Positions 24,927-35,800 of a stretch of DNA of 64,000 nucleotides are shown here, piece after piece. Where the stretch lies: positions 1-64,000 of the forward strand of contig JAFLSU010000002.1 of assembly GCA_022510765.1 (NCBI GenBank). The letters run 5' to 3'. Numbering within the stretch: the first letter of the stretch is position 1; every line of letters starts with the position of its first letter. Source of the stretch: Christensenellaceae bacterium. GTDB lineage: Bacteria; Bacillota; Clostridia; Christensenellales; CAG-138. Under the pieces are notes generated by a model. That model did not search any database, was not told the DNA's origin, and saw only the letters and a program-made list of their open reading frames with translations. Both the position numbers and the translations under genes were made by a program.

Positions 24927-26949
24927 AAAGCCCTCTGTTGCACAGAGCATCGCCGTAGTTTTGGATGCAAAGAAACGTAACGACGGCTATCTGGAGGGTA
25001 ATGGATATTTGGTGTCCTGGTGCTTTGGGCATCTGGCGGAGCTGGCAGACGCCGCCGCATATAACGCCGATTATGGTAAGTGGACAATGAAAGACCTTCC
25101 CATCGTCCCACTGAGTTATCGCTTTACCATCCGAGAGGACAAGCGCAAGCAGTTTGAGCTTCTGTGCGGGCTTCTTCGCAGGAAAGATGTGTCCGAGGTC
25201 ATCAACGCCTGTGATGCCGGGCGCGAGGGCGAGCTGATCTTCCGTACCGTCTACTGTCTTGCGGGATGCTCCAAACCCATCTTGCGGCTGTGGATCTCAT
25301 CCATGGAAGATGATGCAATCCACGCCGGGTTCAAACAGCTAAAATCCGGGCGCGACTATGACGGACTGCATCAGTCAGCTTTATGCCGTGCAAAAGCCGA
25401 CTGGCTGGTAGGCATCAACGCCACCCGCTATTTCTCCCTTACCTATGGATATACTCTGAACATTGGGCGCGTCATGTCCCCAACGCTGGCACTGTTGGTA
25501 CAGCGGGAAGCGGATATTTCCGCATTTGTCCCGGAACCGTTCTACACGGTACAGCTTGATTGCGGCTTTATCGCCGCGACAGACAGAATGAAGGACAGAA
25601 AAACCGCAGACAGTATTGCCAACGCCTGCAAGGGTAAAACGGCAACCGTGAAATTGGTGGAGCGAAAGGAAAAGGCAGAAAAAGCCCCCGCGCTCTACGA
25701 TCTGACTGCGCTCCAGCGTGATGCAAACCGCGTCCTGGGCTACACCGCCCAGCAGACCCTTGATTATCTCCAAGCCCTCTATGAAAAGAAGCTCTGTACT
25801 TATCCCCGTACAGACAGCCGCTTTCTGACCGGGGATATGGAGGACAGTATCAGCGGCCTTGTTTCCTCTGCCGCCGCTGTCTGTGGTGTGGCATCGCCCA
25901 CGACCATCCACGCAAAACAGGTGTGCAACAACAAGAAAGTGACCGACCACCACGCCATTGTCCCCACTGTCAGCGCAGGAAAAACGGATTTGATGTCGCT
26001 GCCCCTGGGGGAACGCGAAGTGCTGAAGCTGGCGGCAAAGGGCTTGCTCCGTGCTATCTGCGCAGCACATCGCTATGCCGAAACGGTTATTACAGTAGAA
26101 TGTGCCGGTCACAGCTTCACCGCCAAGGGAAAAACCGTTCTTACTCCCGGCTGGAAGTCCTACGAACAGGAACCGACAGAAGCAGTTTCCACCCTCCCGG
26201 ATGTTGTGGAGCATCAGTCCCTTTCCGTATCAGATGCAGCGGTCAAGACCAGTAAGACCACGCCGCCCAAGCACTTCACCGAGGACACGCTGCTGTCAGC
26301 GATGGAAAGCGCGGGCAAGGAGGATATGCCCGACGATGCGGAGCGCAAAGGTATCGGAACGCCAGCAACCCGTTCCAGTATCATTGAAAAGCTGGTGTCC
26401 TCCGGTTTCGTGGAGCGCAAAAAGTCCAAAAAGGCAGTGAATCTTCTGCCGACGTCCATCGGTACAGCACTTATTACCGTCCTGCCCGAACAGCTCCAGT
26501 CCCCGCAGCTTACCGCAGAATGGGAACACCGCTTGAAAGAGATCGAGCGCGGGGAGCTTGACCCAGACAGCTTCATGGACGGGATTGCCACCATGCTGGG
26601 CGAGCTGGTACAGACTTATAAACCCATCCCCGGCGCAGGAGTCCTGTTTCCCTCCGGACGAGAGGTAATTGGCAAATGTCCACGGTGCGGATCAGGCGTA
26701 TCGGAAACGCCAAAGGGCTTTTTCTGCGAAAACCGTTCCTGTTCCTTTGCGCTGTGGAAGAACAGCAAATTCTTCGCCGCCAAGAAAAAGTCTTTGACCA
26801 AAGCCCTTGCCGCCACGCTTCTGAAAGAGAGCCGCGCCCCGCTGAAAGGATGCTATTCGGAAAAGACGGGAAAGACCTACGATGCTGTCATCATGCTTGA
26901 GGATGACGGACAGCGCGTGAGTTATAAGATGGTATTTGGCAATGGCTGA
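24907..26949 (+). CDS. topB: DNA topoisomerase III
   Basis: A 680-residue type IA topoisomerase of normal length. The Toprim domain starts [14 protein letters not shown] and includes DAGREGE near residue 103. The active-site Tyr is in CTYPRTDSRF near 299. A C-terminal zinc-finger-like segment (CPRCGSGVSETPKGFFC, about 590-606) follows. In ICEs of this type it is thought to resolve DNA during element transfer or replication. The frame is intact, with GGAGGTG upstream of the ATG. Confidence 0.96.
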   Translation: MRLIIAEKPSVAQSIAVVLDAKKRNDGYLEGNGYLVSWCFGHLAELADAAAYNADYGKWTMKDLPIVPLSYRFTIREDKRKQFELLCGLLRRKDVSEVINACDAGREGELIFRTVYCLAGCSKPILRLWISSMEDDAIHAGFKQLKSGRDYDGLHQSALCRAKADWLVGINATRYFSLTYGYTLNIGRVMSPTLALLVQREADISAFVPEPFYTVQLDCGFIAATDRMKDRKTADSIANACKGKTATVKLVERKEKAEKAPALYDLTALQRDANRVLGYTAQQTLDYLQALYEKKLCTYPRTDSRFLTGDMEDSISGLVSSAAAVCGVASPTTIHAKQVCNNKKVTDHHAIVPTVSAGKTDLMSLPLGEREVLKLAAKGLLRAICAAHRYAETVITVECAGHSFTAKGKTVLTPGWKSYEQEPTEAVSTLPDVVEHQSLSVSDAAVKTSKTTPPKHFTEDTLLSAMESAGKEDMPDDAERKGIGTPATRSSIIEKLVSSGFVERKKSKKAVNLLPTSIGTALITVLPEQLQSPQLTAEWEHRLKEIERGELDPDSFMDGIATMLGELVQTYKPIPGAGVLFPSGREVIGKCPRCGSGVSETPKGFFCENRSCSFALWKNSKFFAAKKKSLTKALAATLLKESRAPLKGCYSEKTGKTYDAVIMLEDDGQRVSYKMVFGNG

Positions 26950-27307
26950 TCTGCCGCACATGGATGAAAAACAGCTTCGCCGTTCCAAAAAGCTTATCCG
27001 GGCGCTGTGCTGTAATTATGACCACGGCAACTGTATCATTCTGGATGATGGGGAGCCTTGCGCATGTGTGCAGGCTATTTCCTATTCCTTGCTGTGCAAA
27101 TGGTTCCGAAACGCAGTCCTGCCCGCTGACTGTGAGCTGTACGCAGAGGTCATGCGGAACAGGCCGGAAAAGAGCTGCCTTGTCTGCGGCAAGCCTATCT
27201 TCTCCACTTCCAACCGCGCCAAGTATTGCCCATCCTGTGCCAAGCGGGAGCGCAGGAAACAGGACGCAAAAAGGAAGCGTGAACACTACTGGAACCTCCG
27301 CAAATAG
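26942..27307 (+). CDS. cysteine-rich VLP-domain protein
   Basis: A 121-residue protein with LIRALCCNYDHGNCIILDDGEPCACVQ, then LCKWFRNAVLP and a C-terminal zinc-ribbon-like CLVCGKPIFSTSNRAKYCPSC. This is the cysteine-rich VLP family found after topB in clostridial ICEs. The first half carries the VLP-type motif (CKWFRNAVLP). It overlaps topB by eight bases, implying co-translation. It is probably a nucleic-acid-binding protein, inferred from the zinc ribbon and basic tail. Confidence 0.85.
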   Translation: MADLPHMDEKQLRRSKKLIRALCCNYDHGNCIILDDGEPCACVQAISYSLLCKWFRNAVLPADCELYAEVMRNRPEKSCLVCGKPIFSTSNRAKYCPSCAKRERRKQDAKRKREHYWNLRK

Positions 27308-27411
27308 AGGGTATAAAAGCCCCTGTTTGCAAGGGTTTTCCGGCACGGAAATCCAAGGGGCTGATAGTTTACACCCGTAATAGCAAAAACGAGTTCTATA
27401 TGCGGAGAATT

Positions 27412-27459
27412 GCCCCTGTGCAGGATGTGTTTTTCACCTGTGCAGGGGCGCTATTTTTT
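27412..27459 (+). terminator. leader terminator ahead of the ArdC/LtrC-like gene
   Basis: gcccctg (27412-27418) pairs with caggggc (27443-27449) and a T6 run follows, 20 bp before the ribosome site of the next gene. Placement suggests attenuation or separation of two transcription units. Confidence 0.6.
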
Positions 27460-27477
27460 ATCTGAAAGGAGATCGTC

Positions 27478-29646
27478 ATGGCTGAGAAACAGACCAGCAA
27501 AGACCGGATGCGGGAAATCGTAGACAGTATCGAAACCGGCATCAAGGAACTGTTTGAAAGCGACAAGTACAGGCAATACCTGTCCACCATGAGCCGCTTC
27601 CACCGCTATTCGGTCAACAACACCATGCTCATTTATATGCAGTGCCCCAATGCTACCCATGTGGCAGGCTTTAACAAGTGGCGTGACCAGTTTGGGCGAA
27701 ATGTGATGAAAGGTGAAAATGGCATCAAGATCATCGCGCCTACGCCATACAAGAAAAGGATTGAGGAGATCAAACTCGACCCCGACACCAAAGAACCCAT
27801 GTTTGATCAAGAAGGAAAAGCTATCATGGAGGAAAAGGAAGTCAAAATCCCCATGTATAAGGTGGTATCCGTTTTTGATGTGTCGCAGACAGAAGGGAAA
27901 CCCTTGCCCCAGCTTGCGTCCGATCTGAGCGGCAATGTCCAGCAATACGAGGTTTTCATGGAGGCACTGCGCCGTTCTTCTCCTGTTCCTATGGAGATAA
28001 AACCAATTGAGCGCGATACAGACGGATATTTCAGCACCACCGATCAGAGAATCGCTATCCGGGACGGTATGAGCGAGGTGCAGACAGTATGCGCCTCTGT
28101 CCATGAGATTGCCCACGCCAAGCTCCACAATAACAAAAAAATCGAGGAACCGAAAGATGCTCCCAAATATCAAGAGATCGAAATTTTTGACATTCCCGGG
28201 CTTTTCTCTAATGGGCGCATTCCTGCTGCTGATGTTCCCGAAGGAATGTATCGCTATGATTTGCGGGGCTCTGATTACGACCCCGGTATGCCTATAACGG
28301 TCGAAAACCGCGTCGTAGTCAATCATGCCGGTTCTATTATTACAGCCAAGCCCCTTGAATTACCGGAAGATGGATGGCGCAGGCTAACCGAGGACGATGG
28401 CTTGAACTTTGTTGGCGGTGAGATTTCCGCTTATCAATTCTTAAATGAACAACGAAAAGACCGTTGTACCGAGGAAGTGGAGGCTGAGAGCATATTCTAT
28501 GCGGTCTGCCAGTATTACGGCATTGAAACTGCCGAGAACAGCTTCGGTTATATCGCCGCATGGTCACAGGGCAAGGAGCTGACAGAACTTCGTGCCAGCT
28601 TGGAAACCATCAATAGAACCGCTTCGGAGCTTATCACCGATATTGACCGGCATTTCGCGGAAATCTGCAAGGAGCGCGATGCGGCAAAACTGGAGCAGCA
28701 AGATTCGCCGTGTTTAGATGGATCTTCCCAAAAGGCTTCCACGGAAGAAGTAATCGAACACCCTGCTGCGAAAGATTTGGAAAGTAAAGCCGCAGATGAA
28801 ACAGAACCCGCTCCGGTTTCCATGCTTCCAGAGTCTCCCGAACAGGCAATGGACGAACCTTTGCCCGATCCGACTCTCTCTGTTCGTATGATGGAAAACT
28901 ACGGTTACACCGACCATGATATGCTCCCACTGTCTAAAGATCGTGCAATTGAACTGGCAGAGCGGGATATAACAGTGTATGTCCTCTATGATAACAACAC
29001 CGAGGAAATGGTCTTTGAGTCCGAAGATATTTTGAAACATGACGGGATGTTTGGTGTTACGCGCGAGGATTGGGCTGCTGTCAAGGCGGATATTCCACTG
29101 CGGGATGTGGAAAAGCGTTTCTTAAGCAGCCCCACGGATTCTATGGCAATCTACCAACTGCGTGACAATGTGCCGGTTGAATTGCGCTTTACCAGCTTTG
29201 ACCGCCTGACCGCGCCGCCTGATCCTGCCAATTATGCAGCAGTCTATACCCGCGAGGTTTATCCCGATAACGATACGAGCAGAATTCTTGAAAACTTCTA
29301 CTATATCTTCAACGATGATCGCCCCGGAGATTTTGTGGGGCATAGCCTGTCTGTCAGTGACATTGTTGCGCTGAAGCTGGATGGTAGGGTATCGTATCAC
29401 TATTGTGACAGCATTGGCTTCCGTGAACTCCCCGCATTCCAGCGACCGGAAAACCATTTGAAAGCCGCTGAAATGTCCATGGAAGATGATTACGGTATGA
29501 TTGATGGTATCATCAACAATGGCAAGTCTGTCGATCAGGAAATCAAAGAGAAAAAGCCTTCGGTTCTGGAACAGCTCAGAAGCCAGCCCATTCAGGAGCG
29601 GACGCATAAGACAGCGCCAAAAAAGAGCGCAGAAAGGGAGATTTGA
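27478..29646 (+). CDS. ArdC/LtrC-like protein with metallopeptidase motif
   Basis: A 722-residue protein. The N-terminal ArdC-type ssDNA-binding domain (about 1-130) includes YSVNNTMLIYMQCPNATHVAGFNKWRDQFGR. A zinc metallopeptidase-like motif HEIAHAKLH is near residue 207, with an interrupted C-terminal half (EVEAESIFYAVCQYYGIET) that completes the active-site helix pair. The rest holds YodL-like and other ICE-associated domains (MMENYGYTDHDMLPLSKDRA). Such proteins protect incoming single-stranded DNA or counter host defence. GAAAGGAG precedes the ATG. Confidence 0.87.
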   Translation: MAEKQTSKDRMREIVDSIETGIKELFESDKYRQYLSTMSRFHRYSVNNTMLIYMQCPNATHVAGFNKWRDQFGRNVMKGENGIKIIAPTPYKKRIEEIKLDPDTKEPMFDQEGKAIMEEKEVKIPMYKVVSVFDVSQTEGKPLPQLASDLSGNVQQYEVFMEALRRSSPVPMEIKPIERDTDGYFSTTDQRIAIRDGMSEVQTVCASVHEIAHAKLHNNKKIEEPKDAPKYQEIEIFDIPGLFSNGRIPAADVPEGMYRYDLRGSDYDPGMPITVENRVVVNHAGSIITAKPLELPEDGWRRLTEDDGLNFVGGEISAYQFLNEQRKDRCTEEVEAESIFYAVCQYYGIETAENSFGYIAAWSQGKELTELRASLETINRTASELITDIDRHFAEICKERDAAKLEQQDSPCLDGSSQKASTEEVIEHPAAKDLESKAADETEPAPVSMLPESPEQAMDEPLPDPTLSVRMMENYGYTDHDMLPLSKDRAIELAERDITVYVLYDNNTEEMVFESEDILKHDGMFGVTREDWAAVKADIPLRDVEKRFLSSPTDSMAIYQLRDNVPVELRFTSFDRLTAPPDPANYAAVYTREVYPDNDTSRILENFYYIFNDDRPGDFVGHSLSVSDIVALKLDGRVSYHYCDSIGFRELPAFQRPENHLKAAEMSMEDDYGMIDGIINNGKSVDQEIKEKKPSVLEQLRSQPIQERTHKTAPKKSAEREI

Positions 29647-29647
29647 C

Positions 29648-29878
29648 ATGAATATCACTTTTGACGAACAGCAGCTTATGAGCCTTTACAACACGGGCAC
29701 ACGGGAGGGACTGCTTGTGGAGCTGGCAGAAATGCGCGGCTATCTTGCCGCCGATGAAACCGAACTTCGTAAGCTAACGGACAGCGCAATCCAAAAGCTG
29801 ACTGAGATGAGCGATGCAGAGTATGAAGCCCTTGACTTATTCCCTGATTTTGAAAAGGAGGACACGGATGCCGAGTAA
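29648..29878 (+). CDS. transposon-transfer assisting protein (TTRAP family)
   Basis: A 76-residue protein: DEQQLMSLYNTGTREGLLVEL, then AADETELRKLTDSAIQKLTEM and SDAEYEALDLFPDF, a full match by eye to the TTRAP family (PF14203). Its start at 29648 directly follows the preceding stop and its end overlaps the helicase start by 11 bases. Its role in transfer is known only by name; it is strictly linked to the helicase in these elements. Confidence 0.9.
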   Translation: MNITFDEQQLMSLYNTGTREGLLVELAEMRGYLAADETELRKLTDSAIQKLTEMSDAEYEALDLFPDFEKEDTDAE

Positions 29879-32800
29879 ATTGCAGCTCTACGCGCAGATG
29901 GCAGACTACACGGCGGGGCAAATCACAGGAAGCTTCCAAAAGTGGACGGCGTTTCTGACTACCGCTGCGAGGCTGTATAAATACCCTTACAATGAGCAGC
30001 TTATGATTTTTGCCCAGCGTCCGGAGGCAACGGCTTGTGCGGAATATGATCTCTGGAATACTCAGATGCGCCGATATGTGCGGCGCGGCAGCAAGGGCAT
30101 TGCCCTCATTGATACCACCGGCGATAACCCAAGACTGAAATATGTGTTTGACGTATCAGATACAGGCGGCAGAGATAATTCGCGCAGTCCCTTCCTTTGG
30201 GAATACCGGCAGGAACATCAGGAGGTGGTATCGGCGGCGCTGGAGCGCCGCTTTGATATTCCCGGCAAAAATGGTCTTGCCGATCAGTTAGAGCATATCG
30301 CGGCGCAGCTTGCAGACGAATACTGGAACGATCACGGTTACGACATCCTTAACATCGTTGACGATTCTTTCCTTGAAGAGTATGACGATTTCAACATCGA
30401 GGTAGCTTTTCATAAAGCAGTCGTAGTCAGCACTACTTACGCATTGCTGTCCCGATGCGGCTTAGAGCCTGAGCACTATTTTGAGCATGAAGATTTCCTA
30501 AACATCTTCGATTTCAACACCCCTCAGACTGTTGCCGCTCTGGGAACAGCAGTCAGCCAGTCCAGTGAACAGGTATTGCGACAAATCGAAGTCACGATCA
30601 AAAACTATGAGCGCGAGAAAATTGCGGAAAGGAGCGAAAATCATGAGCGAACTGACTTACACACAGAATGGGGATTATCTGATTCCCGACTTGGGTCTGA
30701 GCGAACAGCCGCAAGCCCCGTTGGGCAAGTACGGCAGGATGCGGAAGGATTATCTGAAGGAGCATCGTCCGGTGCTGTGGAACAGCCTGCTGCTGTCCGA
30801 GAAGCTGTACCCCCATCTCCGGGAGATCGACAAGGCGGCGAACAACCGCCTGGAAATGATGATGCCCGAACTGATGAAGTCAGCGGGCGTGACGGAGGAA
30901 CTGAAAGCCAGCGACCCGATGAAGTGGGCGGGGCTGATGAACACCCTCAAAGCGCAGGCCGAGGAAGTGATCCTCGCGGAGCTGGTGTTCAGCTAAATAT
31001 CTTCGATGCACCTGACGGGGAACAGATTTCTTTCTTCCCGACAGAGGCAGAACAAATCCAATACATCGCACAAGCGGAGAGCGTAACAAAAACGCCCTTC
31101 GCTTTTTCTTTTACTCAAGAGGAAATCGACCATTTACTGCGTCTTGGTAGTAATACTGACCACCACCGCAAAAAGATTGCCGCCGAGTTTTCCAAACAGA
31201 AGTCCGTGGAAGAAAACGCAGAATACCTCAAAGCTTTGTTTTATGGCGGCAACGGCATGACAACCGGCGAGAAAAGCATCAGCGCATGGTATGCCGAGGA
31301 TGGCATCCATCTGGCAAAGGGCAACACCGCCCGGTATTCTGCCACCGCACAGGTCATTTCATGGCAGGATGCCGCCGAGCGCATCGGTCAGCTTTTGGAG
31401 GACGGTCAGTATGCAACCAATGTGGAACTTGCGGAAGCCCACGGGCATGAGCGCGACCTGATTGCAAGTGCCCTTTGGAATTTGTGCGGAGATCTCAGCG
31501 AGGAGGCACGGAAGCAGGGATATCTGTCCTGCCTGCGGGAATACCGCAAAGGCGGTTATCTCAAATCAACTGCCATACTTTCAGAAGCTCTCAAAGACCT
31601 CGAATTTAGACAGACTCTTTCCGGCGAATATGCCGACTTTTTGACAGCATACAGCCGGGATCGGAGCCTGATGCGCTTTCACTACCATAAGCCGCAGAAA
31701 ATCTGGAACAGTCTGCAAGACCTATCCCTGCCGCGTCGTGAGTTTTCCACCGATATAACGGAGATTCCTGAAATAAAGCAATTTATTACCGAGGATGAAA
31801 TCAACGAAGCATTGGCCGGCGAGAGCAATTATTCCGGTGGGGAAGGTCGTATCTATGACTTTTTCCATGAACCCCATACGCCGAAGGAACAGGCAGAATT
31901 CTTGAAAAAGGAATATGGCATTGGCGGTCATTCCCATGCCCTTTCTCGCGCAACGGGGAGCAACGAAAGTCACGATGGCAAGGGCATTTGCTACAGTAAG
32001 CGAGATTGTCCTGATGTAAAGCTGAATTGGAATCAGGTGGTCAAGCGTATCGACGAACTGATCCGCAAAGGCCGGTACATGACCTCGGAAGCGATAGCAA
32101 AACATGAAGCCGAAAAGGATGCAAAGCAACAGGAACCCGTTCAGGAGTCCTCGGTAGTCATGGAGTACAACGGCATTAAGCATTACCATCGGGACGATAT
32201 TGTTCTGTATCAGGTGGGCGATTTCTTTGAAATGTACGGCGAAGATGCAAAGATCGCCGCAGAAGCTCTTGACCTTCATCTGGCGAGCTGCAGCATCCCG
32301 GACGTGGGACGTGTCGCTATGTGCGGGATTCCCGCACATGCGCTGGCGCAGTATGTGGAGCAACTGCGTGATAATTACGATGTAACCATTGCAGCACTTG
32401 AACCGAAAAGCGGGACAGGAAAAGTCTATTCTTTGCTGTCTATCGACCATGAAGCAGAGCGGGATATTGATGCCTATGAAGCTGAATTTGGGGCGGATGG
32501 TTACAGGGTATTTCGTGATGAAACCAGACAAGAACAGCCAACCCTTCGGGAGCAGTTTGAACAGTATAAGTTGTCCGTCGGTAATGCGCTGGTTGCAGAC
32601 ACCGCCTATGTCAACGCCTGTCAGAATTCTGACCGTGAAAACGCCTACATCGAGGGCGCAGCCGCTATCCAACGCATCGTCACAGAATCCGGTGATCTCC
32701 AGCTCACAAAGCTCTATTTTGATATGCCGACCTTCTACAACCGTCTGCATCAGGAGCTTTTGGAGGAAACCTATCCTGCGCTGGCAACTACGGTGACACC

Positions 32801-35800
32801 TTCCCCGTATAAGGTCACACAGGCGGATATTGACGCGTCTTTGCGGGAATGGAACGGCAATATCGAAAGCAAACGCGCCGTTGTGCGATATATGAAGGAG
32901 CATGAGCGGGAAAAGGACACCGCCGCATGGCTGGCACAGGAATATAGCATGGGCGATGCAGCCCTACCGCTGAAAATTTCCGTTGGCAATTCGGAGCCTG
33001 CGGTATTGCCCTGGGCAAAGGTACAGAGGCGTATCGCACAGCTTATCAAGGCAGATGACTTCCTTACCGAACAGGAACAGTTGATTGGGACAAGGGATTA
33101 CAGCTTTGAATACCAGCTTTTAGACCGTCTGCGCTCTGATTGTGAGTATTTTCTGGGTGCTGGACAGCGGAGCGAAAAGCATTTGTGGGCAGGAAATGTA
33201 CGCTCACAGATTGAGAAAATGCGGGAACTGTACGATACCCTTCCCGAAAAGCCGGAATGGTTGACCTCGGAAGCGATTAACAGCTATGCAGAACGCATGG
33301 CGCCTCCCTATCTGGTGGTGGCTTATCATCATTTTGAAAACGGATTTGATGCAAAGCTGGACTATCAAACACTGGAAGAAGCGGAGAAAGCAGCACAGGG
33401 ATATGTTGACGGAACGATGGAAAGTGACGGATTTGCATACGATGGTGCTGCAATCTACAACCAGCAGGAACAGAAGTATCTTCGTATTTACGGGGATTAC
33501 CCGGATGAAGCTGCAATGGCACAGGTAAAGGTACCTGAGCTGACTGCACAACAGGGACAGGAAACGAGTGTATTCAAGACGCCGGATGGAAAAGCCTACC
33601 GCGCCGGGGACACCTTTATTGCGGGGATTGGCAGCAATGCCGTTTATGCGGTTATCAACCGTGTAGACGATGACTCCTTGTGGTATACCTTCCCGGATAT
33701 GCCCGAACAAGCTCCTGCCCAAATTAGGCGCGTACACTTTGAGACGCATTTGGATGATGGGATGATTTCCATTGTGGAACCTGAACAGGAAATCACAGAG
33801 GCGCAAACTTCTATAGAGCCGATACCGTCGGCTGAAATTGTTCCGTCTATTGCCGAGTATGACCCGCTGGCATCGCCTTACAAGGTAGGCGATACTGTCT
33901 ATCTGGAGGATAAGCTTTTTGAAATCACCGAAGTTGGAGACTTCAATGTGCAGCTCCGCGATCCAACGATGTATTATCCTATTTTCCGTTCAGAGGGCAA
34001 GGCGTGGTTTGAGCGGCTGTTGCAGCAGGATGATCGCAATGGCGGCATCACAGAGTTTCTCCCTGCGGAGCTGGATATTACCGACACGGACTTGCAGGAT
34101 GTGTTGACCGGCGAAGGCGGTCTGCTGGATGCAAGGGATAAAGAAATTATCTCCAAATGGTTCCGCAACGGTGAGGGCAATAAGAAAATCAGTCACCGTA
34201 TGTCCGAAACCTACGCAGGAACCGTGGAAACCATGACCCTTCTCAGCGGTGAGGAAGCAGACTTCCGCGCTACCACCGTGGGGCTGGAAATTGAACTTCA
34301 AGACAAATTCAACACCAAGCTGTCGTTCAAGTGGGACGAGATCGTGCCTGTCCTCCGCGCCATGTATCAGCAGGAGCGCGACGGGTTTTACCACGAACCT
34401 GTTTCACGGGAGCCGATCACGCTGGAGGGCGTTCCGTCCTACAAAGTGGGCGATACCGTGGTTGTTCCATACCCTGACCGCGACATTAAGGGGACTATCG
34501 GCTACATCGGGGATATTGATGTGCGGATTGACACCGGCCCTTATAGCTGGAGCCATCAAACCATCAACCGGGAAATGTTCGAGGACTACATCCGCAGGGA
34601 CGAGCGCAACGCGCACTTGTTCGTACCGGAAGTAAGGGAAACAGAACAGCCGCAGATCACCACCGAACCCGTGGCATTTTATTCCGGCGAGAAAAACAAT
34701 CTCCCCTATGACATTGTGGTGGAGCGGCTGCGGGTGGACGAACAGGAACATGACCCGCCTGCACAGACTGTTTCCGCTGACCGGGAACCCGATTTAGAGG
34801 AAGTGCTGAACGGAAATCCCGTATCTGTTCGGATTGATGGCGAGTGGCGCACCTTCCCCAACACCGCCGCTGCCGAGGAAGCCATGTATGAGGAATCCAA
34901 AGCTGAGATCCGCAGGAACGCGCAGAATTTCCATATCACGGACGATAACCTGGGTGTGGGCGGCGCAAAGGCCAAGTATCAGGCCAACATCAATGCCATT
35001 AAGCTGCTGAAACATCTGGAAGCGGATGGCAGACAGGCAATTCCCGAACAGCAGGAAGTGTTGTCCCGCTATGTGGGCTGGGGCGGTCTTGCAGATGACT
35101 TTGACCCCACAAAGGAAAACTGGCGCAACGAATACGCCGAACTGAAAGAACTGCTGACCCCGGAGGAATATGAAGCGGCAAGGGCTTCCACCCTGAACGC
35201 CCACTACACCAGCCCTACCGTTATCAAGGCGATCTATGAAGCGGTTGGCAATATGGGATTCCGAACCGGCAACATTCTGGAACCGTCCATGGGTGTGGGC
35301 AACTTTTTCGGGCTGATTCCGGAAGAAATGCAAAACAGCCGCTTGTACGGCGTGGAGCTGGACAGTATCACCGGGCGCATTGCACAGCAGCTTTACCCCA
35401 AGGCTGATATTAACGTGGCAGGTTTTGAAACCACCGACCGGCGCGACTTCTTCGACCTTGCTATCGGCAACGTGCCTTTCGGACAGTATCAGGTAAATGA
35501 TCGGGCTTATAACAAGCTTGGTTTTTCCATTCACGATTACTTTTTTGCAAAATCGCTCGACCAGGTGCGTCCGGGCGGTGTGGTTGCTTTCGTGACCTCC
35601 CGCTACACCATGGATAAGCAATCGCCCGAAGTCCGTAAATACATTGCGGAACGAGCGGAGCTGCTGGGTGCAATCCGCTTGCCAAACAACGCTTTCAAGG
35701 CAAACGCCGGCACGGATGTGGTGTCGGATATTATCTTCCTGCAAAAACGTGACCGACCCATCGACATTGAGCCGGATTGGGTACACCTTGGGCAAAACGA

